Source: Thermococcaceae archaeon (GTDB lineage Archaea; Methanobacteriota_B; Thermococci; Thermococcales; Thermococcaceae). Taken from it: a DNA stretch of 11,394 bases. The position numbers and the translations under genes are program-made. Location of the stretch: positions 1 through 11,394 of the forward strand of contig JALSON010000179.1 of NCBI GenBank assembly GCA_026986455.1, read 5' to 3'. A model generated the notes under the pieces. That model saw only the letters and a program-made list of their open reading frames with translations. It did not search any database and was not told the origin of the DNA. This document shows, piece after piece, positions 1 to 6,459 of this stretch; position 1 is the stretch's first letter, and every line of letters begins with the position of its first letter.

Positions 1-1
1 C

Positions 2-760
2 AAGGAAGGCAAGAGGGTCGACGGCAGAGGGCTTGAAGAATACAGGGATGTTGAGATAAAGACAAATGTGATCGAGAAGGCTGAGGGCTCGGCATGGGTC
101 AGGCTCGGAAACACGCAGGTTCTCGTTGGAATCAAGGTTGACATGGGTGAGCCATTCCCCGACCTGCCCGAGAGAGGCGTTATGACGACCAACATAGAGC
201 TCGTCCCGCTGGCTTCACCAACGTTTGAACCCGGGCCTCCGGATGAGAACGCCATAGAGCTCGCCCGTGTTGTGGACAGGGGAATCAGGGAGAGCCAGGC
301 CGTTGAGCTTGAGAAGCTCGTTATTGTTCCCGGGAAGCTCGTCAGGGTAATATTCGTGGATGTGCATGTCCTTGACCATGACGGAAACCTTGTAGACGCT
401 GCCGGAATCGGCGCCATAGCCGCACTGATGACGACGAAGATACCTAAGGTGCAGTACGATGAGGAGAGCGGGGAGGTTCAGGTTCTGGACGAATATGAGC
501 CCCTCCCTGTCAGGAGAATACCCATACCAGTAACATTTGCAAAGATAGGGAGCACAATACTTGTCGACCCGAACCTTGAGGAAGAGCACGTCATGGACGG
601 CAAGATAACGATAACCACGGATGAAAACGGCTACATATCCGCAGTTCAGAAGAGCGAAGGAGGAAGCTTCAAGCTTGAGGAGGTCATGTATGCCGTCGAT
701 GTTGCACTTAAAAAGGCGGAGGAAATCCGGGCCATCCTCCTCGATGCTGTGAAGGATTAA
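2..760 (+). CDS. rrp42: Exosome complex component Rrp42 (5'-truncated by window edge)
   Basis: Rrp42 is the non-catalytic RNase PH-type subunit of the archaeal exosome. With Rrp41 it forms the hexameric ring that degrades RNA 3'-to-5' in the cytoplasm; Rrp41 carries the phosphorolytic site. The frame is open from base 2 with no start codon before the family-typical stretch KEGKRVDGRGLEEYRD, so the true start lies outside the window. The GTG at 68 is internal. The visible part is 252 codons and I estimate about 20 residues are missing. Recognisable segments are GSAWVRLGNTQVLVGIKVDM, the FPDLPERG loop, the RVVDRGIRES helix and the VDVHVLDHDGNLVDAAG core, all standard for archaeal Rrp42. In Thermococcales rrp41 normally lies directly upstream, so a shared transcript entering from the left edge is likely. 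Identification is near certain; only the 5' end is unknown. Confidence 0.96.
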   Translation, partial: KEGKRVDGRGLEEYRDVEIKTNVIEKAEGSAWVRLGNTQVLVGIKVDMGEPFPDLPERGVMTTNIELVPLASPTFEPGPPDENAIELARVVDRGIRESQAVELEKLVIVPGKLVRVIFVDVHVLDHDGNLVDAAGIGAIAALMTTKIPKVQYDEESGEVQVLDEYEPLPVRRIPIPVTFAKIGSTILVDPNLEEEHVMDGKITITTDENGYISAVQKSEGGSFKLEEVMYAVDVALKKAEEIRAILLDAVKD

Positions 761-779
761 CCCTTTTTGTTCTTTTATT
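761..779 (+). terminator. T-rich terminator after rrp42
   Basis: Directly after the TAA of rrp42 comes a run of T tracts (CCCTTTTTGTTCTTTTATT). Archaeal RNA polymerase commonly terminates on such U-rich tracts without a hairpin. The next gene has its own TATA box about 30 bp later, which supports an end here. Confidence 0.6.
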
Positions 780-801
780 CTGGCTGCTGCCCCTATGTTT
801 T

Positions 802-817
802 CAGAAAGAAATATAAA
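802..817 (+). promoter_or_regulatory. Archaeal promoter (BRE/TATA) of sepF
   Basis: The purine-rich sequence CAGAAAG (BRE-like) runs into AAATATAAA at 809-817. A start site about 25 bp downstream would fall near 841. That gives a leader of roughly 25 nt containing the GGGGGGAATGAG Shine-Dalgarno region before the ATG at 867. Confidence 0.65.
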
Positions 818-866
818 CACCAATGTGCAAAATAATTCAGCATTATGGTTAACTGGGGGGAATGAG

Positions 867-1268
867 ATGGGTCTGTTTGATAGCATTACGAAAAAGGAGA
901 AGCCAAGGAAAAAACCTCTTACTCCTATTAAAAAGGAAGTTCAGGGCGGTGCTCACAGAACTGACGTTGATGTTATTCCTCTGGAGGAGGATGTTCTCGC
1001 CAAGGAGCTCGTAAAGCCTGAAATAAGACACATCAAGAAAATTGTGGTAACAAGCTATTCTGACCTTGAGCTGATCTCCGAGGAGCTCCAGAACGGCAAC
1101 ATAGTTCTCGTGGACTTAACACCCCTTGAGGCCAAACCTGAAGTCCTCGCAAAGGTTGCGGAGCAGATAAAGGGAATAGTCAGTGCGCTCGGGGGACAGG
1201 CGGCCAAGATATGCAAGTATGAGGTGAAGCTGCTCGTAACTCCCAACGACATCAAGATAGTTAGGTGA
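867..1268 (+). CDS. sepF: Cell division protein SepF (archaeal)
   Basis: Archaeal SepF anchors FtsZ to the membrane at the division site. The protein has 133 residues. The N-terminus MGLFDSITKK is a short amphipathic segment of the kind that binds membrane, followed by a basic, Pro-rich linker (residues 14-25). The C-terminal half (about residues 56-133) is the alpha/beta SepF core: IKKIVVTSYSDLELI, then NIVLVDLTPLE, and the ending LLVTPNDIKIVR. I chose the ATG at 867 rather than the in-frame ATG at 795. The 867 start has a G-rich ribosome site just upstream and begins with the conserved membrane helix, and the TATA box at 809-817 lies between the two ATGs. The gene stands alone between two T-rich terminators. 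Family assignment is strong; the FtsZ role is family knowledge. Confidence 0.9.
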   Translation: MGLFDSITKKEKPRKKPLTPIKKEVQGGAHRTDVDVIPLEEDVLAKELVKPEIRHIKKIVVTSYSDLELISEELQNGNIVLVDLTPLEAKPEVLAKVAEQIKGIVSALGGQAAKICKYEVKLLVTPNDIKIVR

Positions 1269-1296
1269 TTCCTTTCTTTTTCTGAAGCTTTTTCTG
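1269..1296 (+). terminator. T-rich terminator after sepF
   Basis: The TGA of sepF is followed by TTCCTTTCTTTTTCTG and then CTTTTTCTGG, two T tracts of the archaeal terminator type. They come just before the promoter of the next gene. Confidence 0.55.
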
Positions 1297-1310
1297 GCAA
1301 TGTGAACCAT

Positions 1311-1351
1311 GCATTTATAAAGCATTGGCTTTTTCTATTCTTCGGTGGTGA
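1311..1351 (+). promoter_or_regulatory. Promoter and ribosome site of the zpr1-like gene
   Basis: TTTATAAA at 1314-1321 is a good archaeal TATA box. Transcription would begin near 1342-1345, leaving a very short leader. That leader still includes GGTGGTGA (1344-1351), complementary to the 16S 3' end, three bases before the ATG at 1355. Confidence 0.65.
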
Positions 1352-1354
1352 AAG

Positions 1355-1954
1355 ATGTCCGGAATTCAGGAGATTTCCCTTGGAGACTGTCCGATTTGCG
1401 GTGCTAAGAACAGCCTGAAGGCAATAAATCATGTTCATGAAATTCCCTACTTCGGGAAGGTCATGGAATCAACCATAATATGTGAAAAATGCGGTTACAG
1501 AAATGCGGATGTCATGATGCTTGAGGAGAGGGAGCCGAAGCTCTACACCGTAAAGGTTGAAGATGAGAGGGACCTCTTCATCAGGGTCGTGAGGAGCAAG
1601 AGCGGAACCATAGAGCTGGAGGAGATAGGGGTAAGGATAGAGCCCGGCCCTGCGGCTGAGGGCTTTATAACCAACATAGAGGGCGTCCTTGAGAGGGTGA
1701 GGGAGACCCTTCTGATGACGAGGGACTTCAAGGAACAGGACGGGGAGGAAGAGGCTGTCAGAAAGGTGGATGAGCTCCTGGCTTATATAGAGGATGTTAG
1801 GGGAGGCAGAAAATCTCTGACTGTGAGAATAATGGATCCCTTCGGCAACAGCGCACTTATAGGTGAGAAGGTGAAGAGCAGGCTTCTGACAAAGGAGGAA
1901 ATCAAAAAGCTCAGCACGGGGCCGTATATAGTTTATGAGCCTGAGGAGGGCTAA
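1355..1954 (+). CDS. ZPR1-type zinc finger protein
   Basis: The protein has 199 residues and the domain plan of archaeal ZPR1 homologues: one zinc finger followed by the ZPR1 A-type domain. The finger has Cys12-x2-Cys15 (CPICG) and Cys43-x2-Cys46 (CEKCG), with the typical long spacer of 27 residues. The rest contains family segments such as the GYRNADV stretch after the finger, ITNIEGVLERV and IMDPFGNSALIG. Eukaryotic ZPR1 has two such modules and acts as a folding chaperone for the elongation factor eEF1A. By inference the archaeal protein may serve aEF1A, but I know of no direct proof. The start at 1355 is fixed by the GGTGGTGA site. The gene converges on the ASCH gene with only 18 bp between the stop codons. 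Confidence 0.88.
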   Translation: MSGIQEISLGDCPICGAKNSLKAINHVHEIPYFGKVMESTIICEKCGYRNADVMMLEEREPKLYTVKVEDERDLFIRVVRSKSGTIELEEIGVRIEPGPAAEGFITNIEGVLERVRETLLMTRDFKEQDGEEEAVRKVDELLAYIEDVRGGRKSLTVRIMDPFGNSALIGEKVKSRLLTKEEIKKLSTGPYIVYEPEEG

Positions 1955-1972
1955 ACTGCCTCGGTTATCCCC

Positions 1973-2500
1973 CTAAAGGTAAATTGCCTCTCTGCCCATA
2001 AGCTCTCCTATCAGATTTCTAACCCATGTTTTTCTTGTCCTGCTTGAAAGGTGTATTATCCCCTCAACACGAACCCCGTATTTCTCCTTCATGTAATCCC
2101 TCGTTACGGGCTCCCTGAAGAGGAAAGGTCTCTCTATCGTGAAGGCATAGCCCGTGTCCCTGATATATTCCAGAAGCCATTTCTTTCCCCTTTCCTCGCC
2201 GTGGACAAACGCCAGCCCGCTCCTCTCCTTTGTCAGCTCCCAGAGAGTCTCCACATCGGCCTCTATTACCTCACCCACCTCAAAGCCACCTGCTATTGTC
2301 CCCCTCTGCGTCAGTGTGTGCTCTTCGCTTAAGCCCAGCCTTCTCATGGTCTCCCTGAGGGTGTGGGGGTTTCCTCTGGCAATGTATAGAAAGACAGTGT
2401 CCCCCTCGCTGAAGGCCCTGGCCTTTCTAATTTCAACGGATTTTAAGCCCCTGAATATGAGCTCTCCGTAGACCTGATGGAGGGCTATGATGTGCTCCAT
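1973..2500 (-). CDS. ASCH/PUA-like domain protein of unknown function
   Basis: The protein has 175 residues. The N-terminal part carries the ASCH signature GxKxxExR as GLKSVEIR (Gly18, Lys20, Glu23, Arg25). It is followed by a beta-rich PUA-like stretch (DTVFLYIAR, GTIAGGFEVGEVIEAD) and an alpha-helical middle. ASCH domains are PUA-fold modules that bind RNA or nucleotides and occur in some RNA-modifying and coactivator proteins. No substrate can be assigned here, and DUF365-like families are an alternative label. The ATG at 2500 has a GGTGA site just upstream and a TATA box at 2531-2538. The gene is monocistronic and convergent with the zpr1-like gene. Its upstream region is occupied by repeat copy A. 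Confidence 0.75.
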   Translation of the reverse strand: MEHIIALHQVYGELIFRGLKSVEIRKARAFSEGDTVFLYIARGNPHTLRETMRRLGLSEEHTLTQRGTIAGGFEVGEVIEADVETLWELTKERSGLAFVHGEERGKKWLLEYIRDTGYAFTIERPFLFREPVTRDYMKEKYGVRVEGIIHLSSRTRKTWVRNLIGELMGREAIYL

Positions 2501-2530
2501 GGCTTCACCGGCTGAGATAAATCCGGCGGG

Positions 2531-2543
2531 ATTATAAATTTTT
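2531..2543 (-). promoter_or_regulatory. TATA box of the ASCH gene
   Basis: Read on the - strand, AAAAATTTATAAT forms a BRE/TATA element. Initiation about 25 bp downstream would give a leader of roughly 10 nt, just long enough for the GGTGA ribosome site before the ATG at 2500. The inverted-repeat element A ends 16 bp upstream of it. Confidence 0.65.
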
Positions 2544-2554
2544 AGTTTTTAGTT

Positions 2555-2683
2555 GGGCGTGTCTAAGATTGGTGATGTTTGTATGATTGAGGGGTAAACT
2601 TTTCAGAAGATGAACCCTAACGATGCAAAACTTCAGGTATGCCACCATACCAGATGAAACAACCCCAGCTTTCAGACACACCC
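2555..2683 (-). repeat. Dispersed non-coding repeat with terminal inverted repeats, copy A
   Basis: This 129 bp copy is in the same orientation as copy C. The ends read GGGTGTGTCTGAAA and, inverted, GGGCGTGTCTAAGA (11 of 14 identical). It is alignable with copies B and C over its length: AGCTGGGGTTGTTT near the left end (element orientation), then GTTTTGCATC, TTCATCTTCT, AGTTTACCCC, CATACAAACATC and the right inverted repeat. A perfect hairpin with a 6 bp stem and 4-base loop (GGTATG/CATACC) lies at 2636-2651. The flanks show the 4-bp direct repeat AGTT (2551-2554 and 2684-2687), a possible target duplication. It has no open frame of note. It fills the gap between homoserine dehydrogenase and the ASCH promoter. 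Confidence 0.88.
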
Positions 2684-2737
2684 AGTTTTAATTTCAGTTT
2701 CTGGGTTTAAGGTCTGGATGCCGGTAGATAGCCCGAT

Positions 2738-3739
2738 TCAAATTTTAATTTTAGATGCCCTGATAATATCGCTAACAACACCGCTGGCAGTCTCTTTTAA
2801 TCCCGCTCCGGCCCCTCTAAGGAGCAGCTCTCCGAGGAGATCAGTTTTTATAACTGCCGCGTTCTGTGTTTCAGCAACCGCCAGCGGGCTGTTTCTGGGG
2901 ATTTCCCTGGGCTCCACAATTACATTCCCTTTCTCAATTTTCGCCACGAGTCTTATTGTGTTCCCCCGCCCTCTGGCTTCCATAACCTCCCTGCGGGTTA
3001 TACCTCCTATTCCCTTGAGAATGACATCCTCGAAGGTTATGGGTTCAAAAGCAACACAGTGGAGGATTGTCGCCTTGTAACCTGCATCCACGCCATTGAT
3101 GTCCCCTGACGGGTCTCTCTCCGCTATGCCGAGTTCCTGTGCTTTTCTGAGTGCTTCCTCAAAACTTTCGCCCCGCTCCATCCGGCTGAGGATGAACGTG
3201 GTCGTCCCGTTGAATACCCCCTCTATCCTCTCTATGCGGTCTCCCTTCAGCGCCTCCTGGAGGAGGGTTATTATCGGCGTCCCGGCCATTACGGTTGCCT
3301 CGAATTTATAGCTGAGCCCCCTCCTGTTTGCCTCACGCATCAGCTCCCTGTAGTGGAAGGCCAGGGGAGGCTTGTTTGATGTCACGATGCTTCTCCCTTC
3401 TCTCAGGGCCTGCAGGTGCCAGACATGGGCGTTAAGGTCGTTTGTAACGTCTATGACAATATCGCTCTCAACCTCCCTGACGACATCAATCGGCTTTAGA
3501 TCAAAGACCTCGTAATCGTTGGTCCATTTTGAGAGGGAGCCGAAGTTTTCCTTTACAATGAGAGCCTCTCTCAGGTCTATCTCCTCGTCCCATACGGTTG
3601 CGGAAGAATCGGTTATGCTGACGGTTTTAAACTCTATCCCGTATCTCTCTTTAAAAAACTGCTTTTTATCCAGCAGAACCCTCGCAACGCTCCTGCCGAC
3701 ATTCCCAAAACCGATAAAAGATAGGGAGAGGGTTTTCAT
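2738..3739 (-). CDS. hom: Homoserine dehydrogenase
   Basis: This enzyme reduces aspartate-semialdehyde to homoserine with NAD(P)H, the branch point to threonine and methionine. The protein has 333 residues. The N-terminal Rossmann fold carries FIGFGNVGRSV (Gly10, Gly12, Gly15). The coenzyme/substrate junction has TSNKPPLA with Lys123. The catalytic domain has GTTTFILSRM and the signature GDINGVDAGYKATILH, which supplies Asp213, Asp218 and the catalytic Lys222. The length fits the short archaeal form, with no aspartokinase fusion and no C-terminal ACT domain. The ATG overlaps the stop of the upstream CBS gene in an ATGA arrangement, so translation is probably coupled. No strong terminator is visible before repeat copy A. 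Identification is firm. Confidence 0.95.
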   Translation of the reverse strand: MKTLSLSFIGFGNVGRSVARVLLDKKQFFKERYGIEFKTVSITDSSATVWDEEIDLREALIVKENFGSLSKWTNDYEVFDLKPIDVVREVESDIVIDVTNDLNAHVWHLQALREGRSIVTSNKPPLAFHYRELMREANRRGLSYKFEATVMAGTPIITLLQEALKGDRIERIEGVFNGTTTFILSRMERGESFEEALRKAQELGIAERDPSGDINGVDAGYKATILHCVAFEPITFEDVILKGIGGITRREVMEARGRGNTIRLVAKIEKGNVIVEPREIPRNSPLAVAETQNAAVIKTDLLGELLLRGAGAGLKETASGVVSDIIRASKIKI

Positions 3740-4593
3740 CTTCTGTTCACTATGACCTTTATCAGATCCATGTCCCTTACTATTCCGACGAGGTCGCCTT
3801 CCCCTCTGATTACGGGTAGCTGCTCTATGTGGTATTTTGACATCTTCTGGGCAACCTCATATATGCTCATGTGGGGCGTTGCTATTATCAGGTCGGGGTT
3901 CATTATGGCCTCCACAGGTTTCTTGGGCAGCTGGAGTTCCGCTTTCTCAAAGAGAAGTGTTGGATTGCTTTCAAGTATCCACTCCTCCTCGCTCGATGCT
4001 GACAATGCCGTGCTCTTCATGACCCTCACAATCTCGCTGTCCTTCAGGAGGTCGGTCTCATCAACCATGCCCACGAGATTTCCATCGTCATCTATGACAG
4101 GAATCGCCATTGCATTGCATAGCAGCAGGGCTTTCAGTGCGGCCTTGAGCGGCGTTCCCTTCCATATCACACCCACATTCCTCTGGTAGTAATCCTCTAT
4201 GGTGATGCCCTTCATCTTCTCATTCTTTGCGAGATAACGCCGTATTATGTCCCCAACCGTCAGGATTCCAACGACCCTCTTCTCCTCGTCAACGACAACT
4301 ACCCGTCTGTAGTCCATTTCGAGCATCGTTCTAACAGCTTTTTTCAGATCATCATCAGGTTTCACCAGGGGCACATCCCTTTTAACCAGCATGGCAAGCT
4401 GATCCTCATCAGGATTGACGAGAAGCCGTTTTATACTTATTATCCCGACAAGCTCCCTGGTTTTTCTGTTTATTACAGGGAAAGACCTCACCTTATACTT
4501 CTTAAAGACCTCAAGGGCATAGCTCCTCGTTGCGGGCAGCTCCACAACCACAGGGTCACGGGTCATCAGTGTCTTAACCTTCACTTTCACCAC
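3736..4593 (-). CDS. Four-CBS-domain protein, probable nucleotide/SAM sensor
   Basis: The protein has 285 residues and is built only of CBS domains, at about residues 7-60, 67-122, 130-188 and 226-284. Three of them end with the adenosyl-ligand pattern with Asp: GILTVGDII (109-117), GMVDETDLL (175-183) and GIVRDMDLI (270-278). The first (GIISIKRLL) lacks the Asp. Tandem CBS pairs bind ATP, AMP or S-adenosylmethionine and usually act as sensors. The gene is first in a two-gene operon with homoserine dehydrogenase and overlaps it by 4 bp. I give the GTG at 4593, but GTG at 4584 is a real alternative: GGTGGTGA then becomes the ribosome site, and initiation from the TATA box at 4620-4627 leaves about 14 nt. 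The CBS call is firm; the ligand and target are unknown. Confidence 0.9.
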   Translation of the reverse strand: MVKVKVKTLMTRDPVVVELPATRSYALEVFKKYKVRSFPVINRKTRELVGIISIKRLLVNPDEDQLAMLVKRDVPLVKPDDDLKKAVRTMLEMDYRRVVVVDEEKRVVGILTVGDIIRRYLAKNEKMKGITIEDYYQRNVGVIWKGTPLKAALKALLLCNAMAIPVIDDDGNLVGMVDETDLLKDSEIVRVMKSTALSASSEEEWILESNPTLLFEKAELQLPKKPVEAIMNPDLIIATPHMSIYEVAQKMSKYHIEQLPVIRGEGDLVGIVRDMDLIKVIVNRR

Positions 4594-4618
4594 CGTCCTA
4601 AACTAAACTGCACTCATA

Positions 4619-4628
4619 GTATTTAAGC
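4619..4628 (-). promoter_or_regulatory. TATA box of the CBS-hom operon
   Basis: Read on the - strand, GCTTAAATAC contains CTTAAATA at 4620-4627. The start site is expected near 4597, so the mRNA begins almost at the GTG codons. Repeat copy B ends 14 bp upstream. Confidence 0.55.
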
Positions 4629-4641
4629 TTTTCAGACGGCA

Positions 4642-4761
4642 GGGCATGTCTAAAAGTTGGGATTGTTTCGTGAGTGCTTGAAGTCTTTTGCCTGTTTCGG
4701 TGCATCTTCCAGCGACTTTACTCTCGAAACCATACAAATATCGATAGTTTTAGACATGCCC
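4642..4761 (+). repeat. Dispersed non-coding repeat with terminal inverted repeats, copy B
   Basis: This 120 bp copy has perfect 14 bp terminal inverted repeats: GGGCATGTCTAAAA at 4642-4655 and TTTTAGACATGCCC at 4748-4761. The interior shares with copies A and C the blocks GTTGGGATTGTTT, GTCTTTTGC, GGTGCATCTTCC, GACTTTACTC and CATACAAATATC. Compared with A and C it lacks roughly 8 bp near the left third, where those copies have TGGTA(T)GGTG. Its orientation is opposite to the other two. It lies between the end of the decarboxylase operon and the promoter of the CBS-hom operon. I see no clear target-site duplication. Confidence 0.9.
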
Positions 4762-4795
4762 CGGGCGGGCCTTGGGGTAGCCCGATAATGCTCAG

Positions 4796-4811
4796 GTTTA
4801 AAAATATAAAC
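4796..4811 (-). terminator. Possible T-rich terminator of the decarboxylase operon
   Basis: Read on the - strand, GTTTATATTTTTAAAC lies about 30 bp after the mmdB stop. It is T-rich with short inverted ends (GTTTA/TAAAC). It is the best candidate for the end of the four-gene transcript, but the signal is weak. Confidence 0.35.
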
Positions 4812-4839
4812 ATGGAGATGGGCCAAAAATGAATCCGGA

Positions 4840-5997
4840 TCAGCCAAGGGCTGAAAGTAAAACCCCTGCCGCCACTGCGGTTCCGATAACCCCGGCAACG
4901 TTCGGGCCCATCGCGTGCATGAGGATGAAGTTCCCCGGATCCTCATCGCTGGCCATCTTCTGCACCACTCTTGCGCTCATTGGCACGGCCGAAACTCCAG
5001 CCGCTCCTATCATCGGGTTTATCTTGCCGCCGCTGAGCTTCATCATGACCTTTCCGAGCAGCACACCTCCCGCAGTGGCTGTTGCAAAGGCCACTATGCC
5101 GAGGGCCAGGATTTCGAGGGTCTGGAGCTTCAGGAAGTAGTCTGCCCTCATAGTTGAGCCCACACCGAGGCCGAGGAATATTGTGACGATGTTCATCAGC
5201 TCCTCCCTCGCCGCCTTGCTCAGCCTCTCAACGACACCGCTTTCCCTGAAGAGGTTTCCTATCATGAGCATGCCGACCAGCGGGGCTGCCGAGGGAACCA
5301 GGAGGCCTATGATTATCATCGCCGCTATCGGGAAGAGTATCTTCTCCCTCTTTGAAACAGGCCTGAGCTGCTCCATTCTGATTTTCCTCTCCTCCCTGCT
5401 GGTCAGGGCATTAATGACAGGAGGCTGGATGAGGGGGACGAGGCTCATGTAGGAGTATGCCGAAACGGCTGTAGCCGGCAGTATTTCGGGGGCGAGCTTT
5501 GTCGTCAGGTAAATCGTCGTCGGACCGTCGGCGCCGCCGATAATTCCTATTGATGCGGCCTGCGGGAGCGTGAAGCCAAGCAATACCGCTGTTAGCATTG
5601 CGATAAAAACACCGATCTGGGCAGCGGCTCCGAGCAAAGCCGTCTTCGGGTCTGCGATCATGGGCCCGAAGTCTGTCATGGCCCCAAGTCCGAAGAATAT
5701 CAGCAGAGGAACGATTTCGGTTGAGATAAGGTATCTGTAAATCAGGTCAAAGAGTCCCGGAGAAACCCCCTGAGGAATTGGGCCCACCATGGGCCAGTTG
5801 ACCAGGTGGGAGTTGGGAATGTTGACGAGAACGGCGCTTATGCCGATTGGGAGGAGCAGGAGGGGCTCCATCTCATATTTAACCGCGAGATAAACCAGTG
5901 TCAGGCCCACAATTATCATTATGATGTTTCCGGGTGTCAGGTTCAGCAGCCCCATGCCTCTGAAGAATTCGATGACCGCCTGTTCCAGTCCTGTCAT
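4840..5997 (-). CDS. mmdB: Na+-translocating methylmalonyl-CoA decarboxylase, beta subunit
   Basis: This is the polytopic membrane subunit that decarboxylates carboxybiotin and exports Na+ (OadB/MmdB/GcdB family). The protein has 385 residues from the chosen start, with many hydrophobic segments. The family hallmark GGADGPT (residues 154-160) contains Asp157, the Asp implicated in Na+ and proton coupling. The C-terminus carries the conserved NFILMHAMGPNVAGVIG. I prefer the ATG at 5997 because GGGTGAT (6002-6008) is spaced properly before it. A GTG at 6006 overlaps the mmdC stop and would add three residues. It is the last gene of the operon mmdA-mmdD-mmdC-mmdB. The family is certain. The substrate (methylmalonyl-CoA rather than oxaloacetate or glutaconyl-CoA) is inferred from the alpha subunit. 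Confidence 0.93.
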   Translation of the reverse strand: MTGLEQAVIEFFRGMGLLNLTPGNIIMIIVGLTLVYLAVKYEMEPLLLLPIGISAVLVNIPNSHLVNWPMVGPIPQGVSPGLFDLIYRYLISTEIVPLLIFFGLGAMTDFGPMIADPKTALLGAAAQIGVFIAMLTAVLLGFTLPQAASIGIIGGADGPTTIYLTTKLAPEILPATAVSAYSYMSLVPLIQPPVINALTSREERKIRMEQLRPVSKREKILFPIAAMIIIGLLVPSAAPLVGMLMIGNLFRESGVVERLSKAAREELMNIVTIFLGLGVGSTMRADYFLKLQTLEILALGIVAFATATAGGVLLGKVMMKLSGGKINPMIGAAGVSAVPMSARVVQKMASDEDPGNFILMHAMGPNVAGVIGTAVAAGVLLSALG

Positions 5998-6001
5998 GGT
6001 T

Positions 6002-6008
6002 ATCACCC
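6002..6008 (-). promoter_or_regulatory. Ribosome binding site that decides the mmdB start
   Basis: GGGTGAT overlaps the TGA of mmdC and sits 4 nt before the ATG at 5997. It matches the archaeal anti-Shine-Dalgarno well. It argues that the GTG inside this site (6006) is not the start. Confidence 0.6.
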
Positions 6009-6458
6009 GATTTCTATGAGTGGTTGTCCTGTGTCTACGGTGTCGCCTTCTTTTATGAGGATTTTCTTTATGGTGCCGTTTTTTGGTGAGGGTATTTCGT
6101 TTTCCATTTTCATTGCTTCGAGGGTTAGTAGTGTTTGTCCTGTTTTTACTTCTTCTCCTTCTTTCACGAGTATTTTCAGAATTTTCCCGGGCATTGGGGA
6201 AGTCACAACACCCTCCCCCGCCACCGGAGCAGCAGGCGAAGCAGGAGCAACAGGAACGGAAGAAACAGGCCCTGAAGACGCTGAAACCCCAACCTGTGCC
6301 TGAACGGGCACTTCAACAGCATTCAACGGAATTCCCAGATCCTGGGCTTTAACCTCGTAGCTTTCTCCATCAAAGGTTACCCTGAACTTCCCGGGGCTGA
6401 GCTCTTCAACATCAACCTCATATTCAATTCCATCAACGATGACTCTGACCTTTGCCAT
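6003..6458 (-). CDS. mmdC: Methylmalonyl-CoA decarboxylase gamma subunit (biotin carboxyl carrier)
   Basis: This protein carries the biotin that moves CO2 from the alpha subunit to the membrane beta subunit. It has 151 residues. The N-terminal part is a small beta-rich domain (about 1-50). Next comes a flexible Pro/Ala/Val linker (about 51-80), then the biotinyl domain (about 82-151) with the site EAMKME, so the biotinylated lysine is Lys117. The GxxV turns of this fold (KEGEEVKTGQ and KEGDTVDTGQ) are present. The ATG at 6458 is chosen over an upstream in-frame ATG at 6536 that would run inside mmdD. The chosen ATG follows the mmdD stop by one base and has GGGAGAGTGG before it. An oddity is that the biotinyl domain is written in a different codon dialect from the rest of the gene (see findings). 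Identity is firm. Confidence 0.93.
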   Translation of the reverse strand: MAKVRVIVDGIEYEVDVEELSPGKFRVTFDGESYEVKAQDLGIPLNAVEVPVQAQVGVSASSGPVSSVPVAPASPAAPVAGEGVVTSPMPGKILKILVKEGEEVKTGQTLLTLEAMKMENEIPSPKNGTIKKILIKEGDTVDTGQPLIEIG

Positions 6459-6459
6459 T

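Noticed and set aside
215..886. Long - strand open frame opposite rrp42
   Set aside because: It is antisense to the well-conserved Rrp42 reading frame, crosses the sepF promoter and shows no domain or promoter of its own.
4762..4784. GC-rich inverted repeat CGGGC/GCCCG downstream of the decarboxylase operon
   Set aside because: It has only 5 bp of stem with a 13-base loop and no T run on its 3' side in the - strand direction, so it is not convincing as a terminator.
4764..4794. Sequence resembling the 5' half of a tRNA (GGGGTAGCCCGATAATGCTC), possibly an integration remnant
   Set aside because: The D-stem pairs poorly, the invariant GG of the D-loop is GA, and no anticodon stem, T-arm or acceptor 3' strand follows. 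Chance similarity in a GC-rich stretch is more likely.
4796..4820. TATA-like AT-rich sequence on the + strand followed by an ATG, suggesting a small + strand gene or antisense RNA over mmdB
   Set aside because: The frame from that ATG closes after five codons and no ribosome site fits. The same bases serve better as the U-rich end of the - strand transcript.
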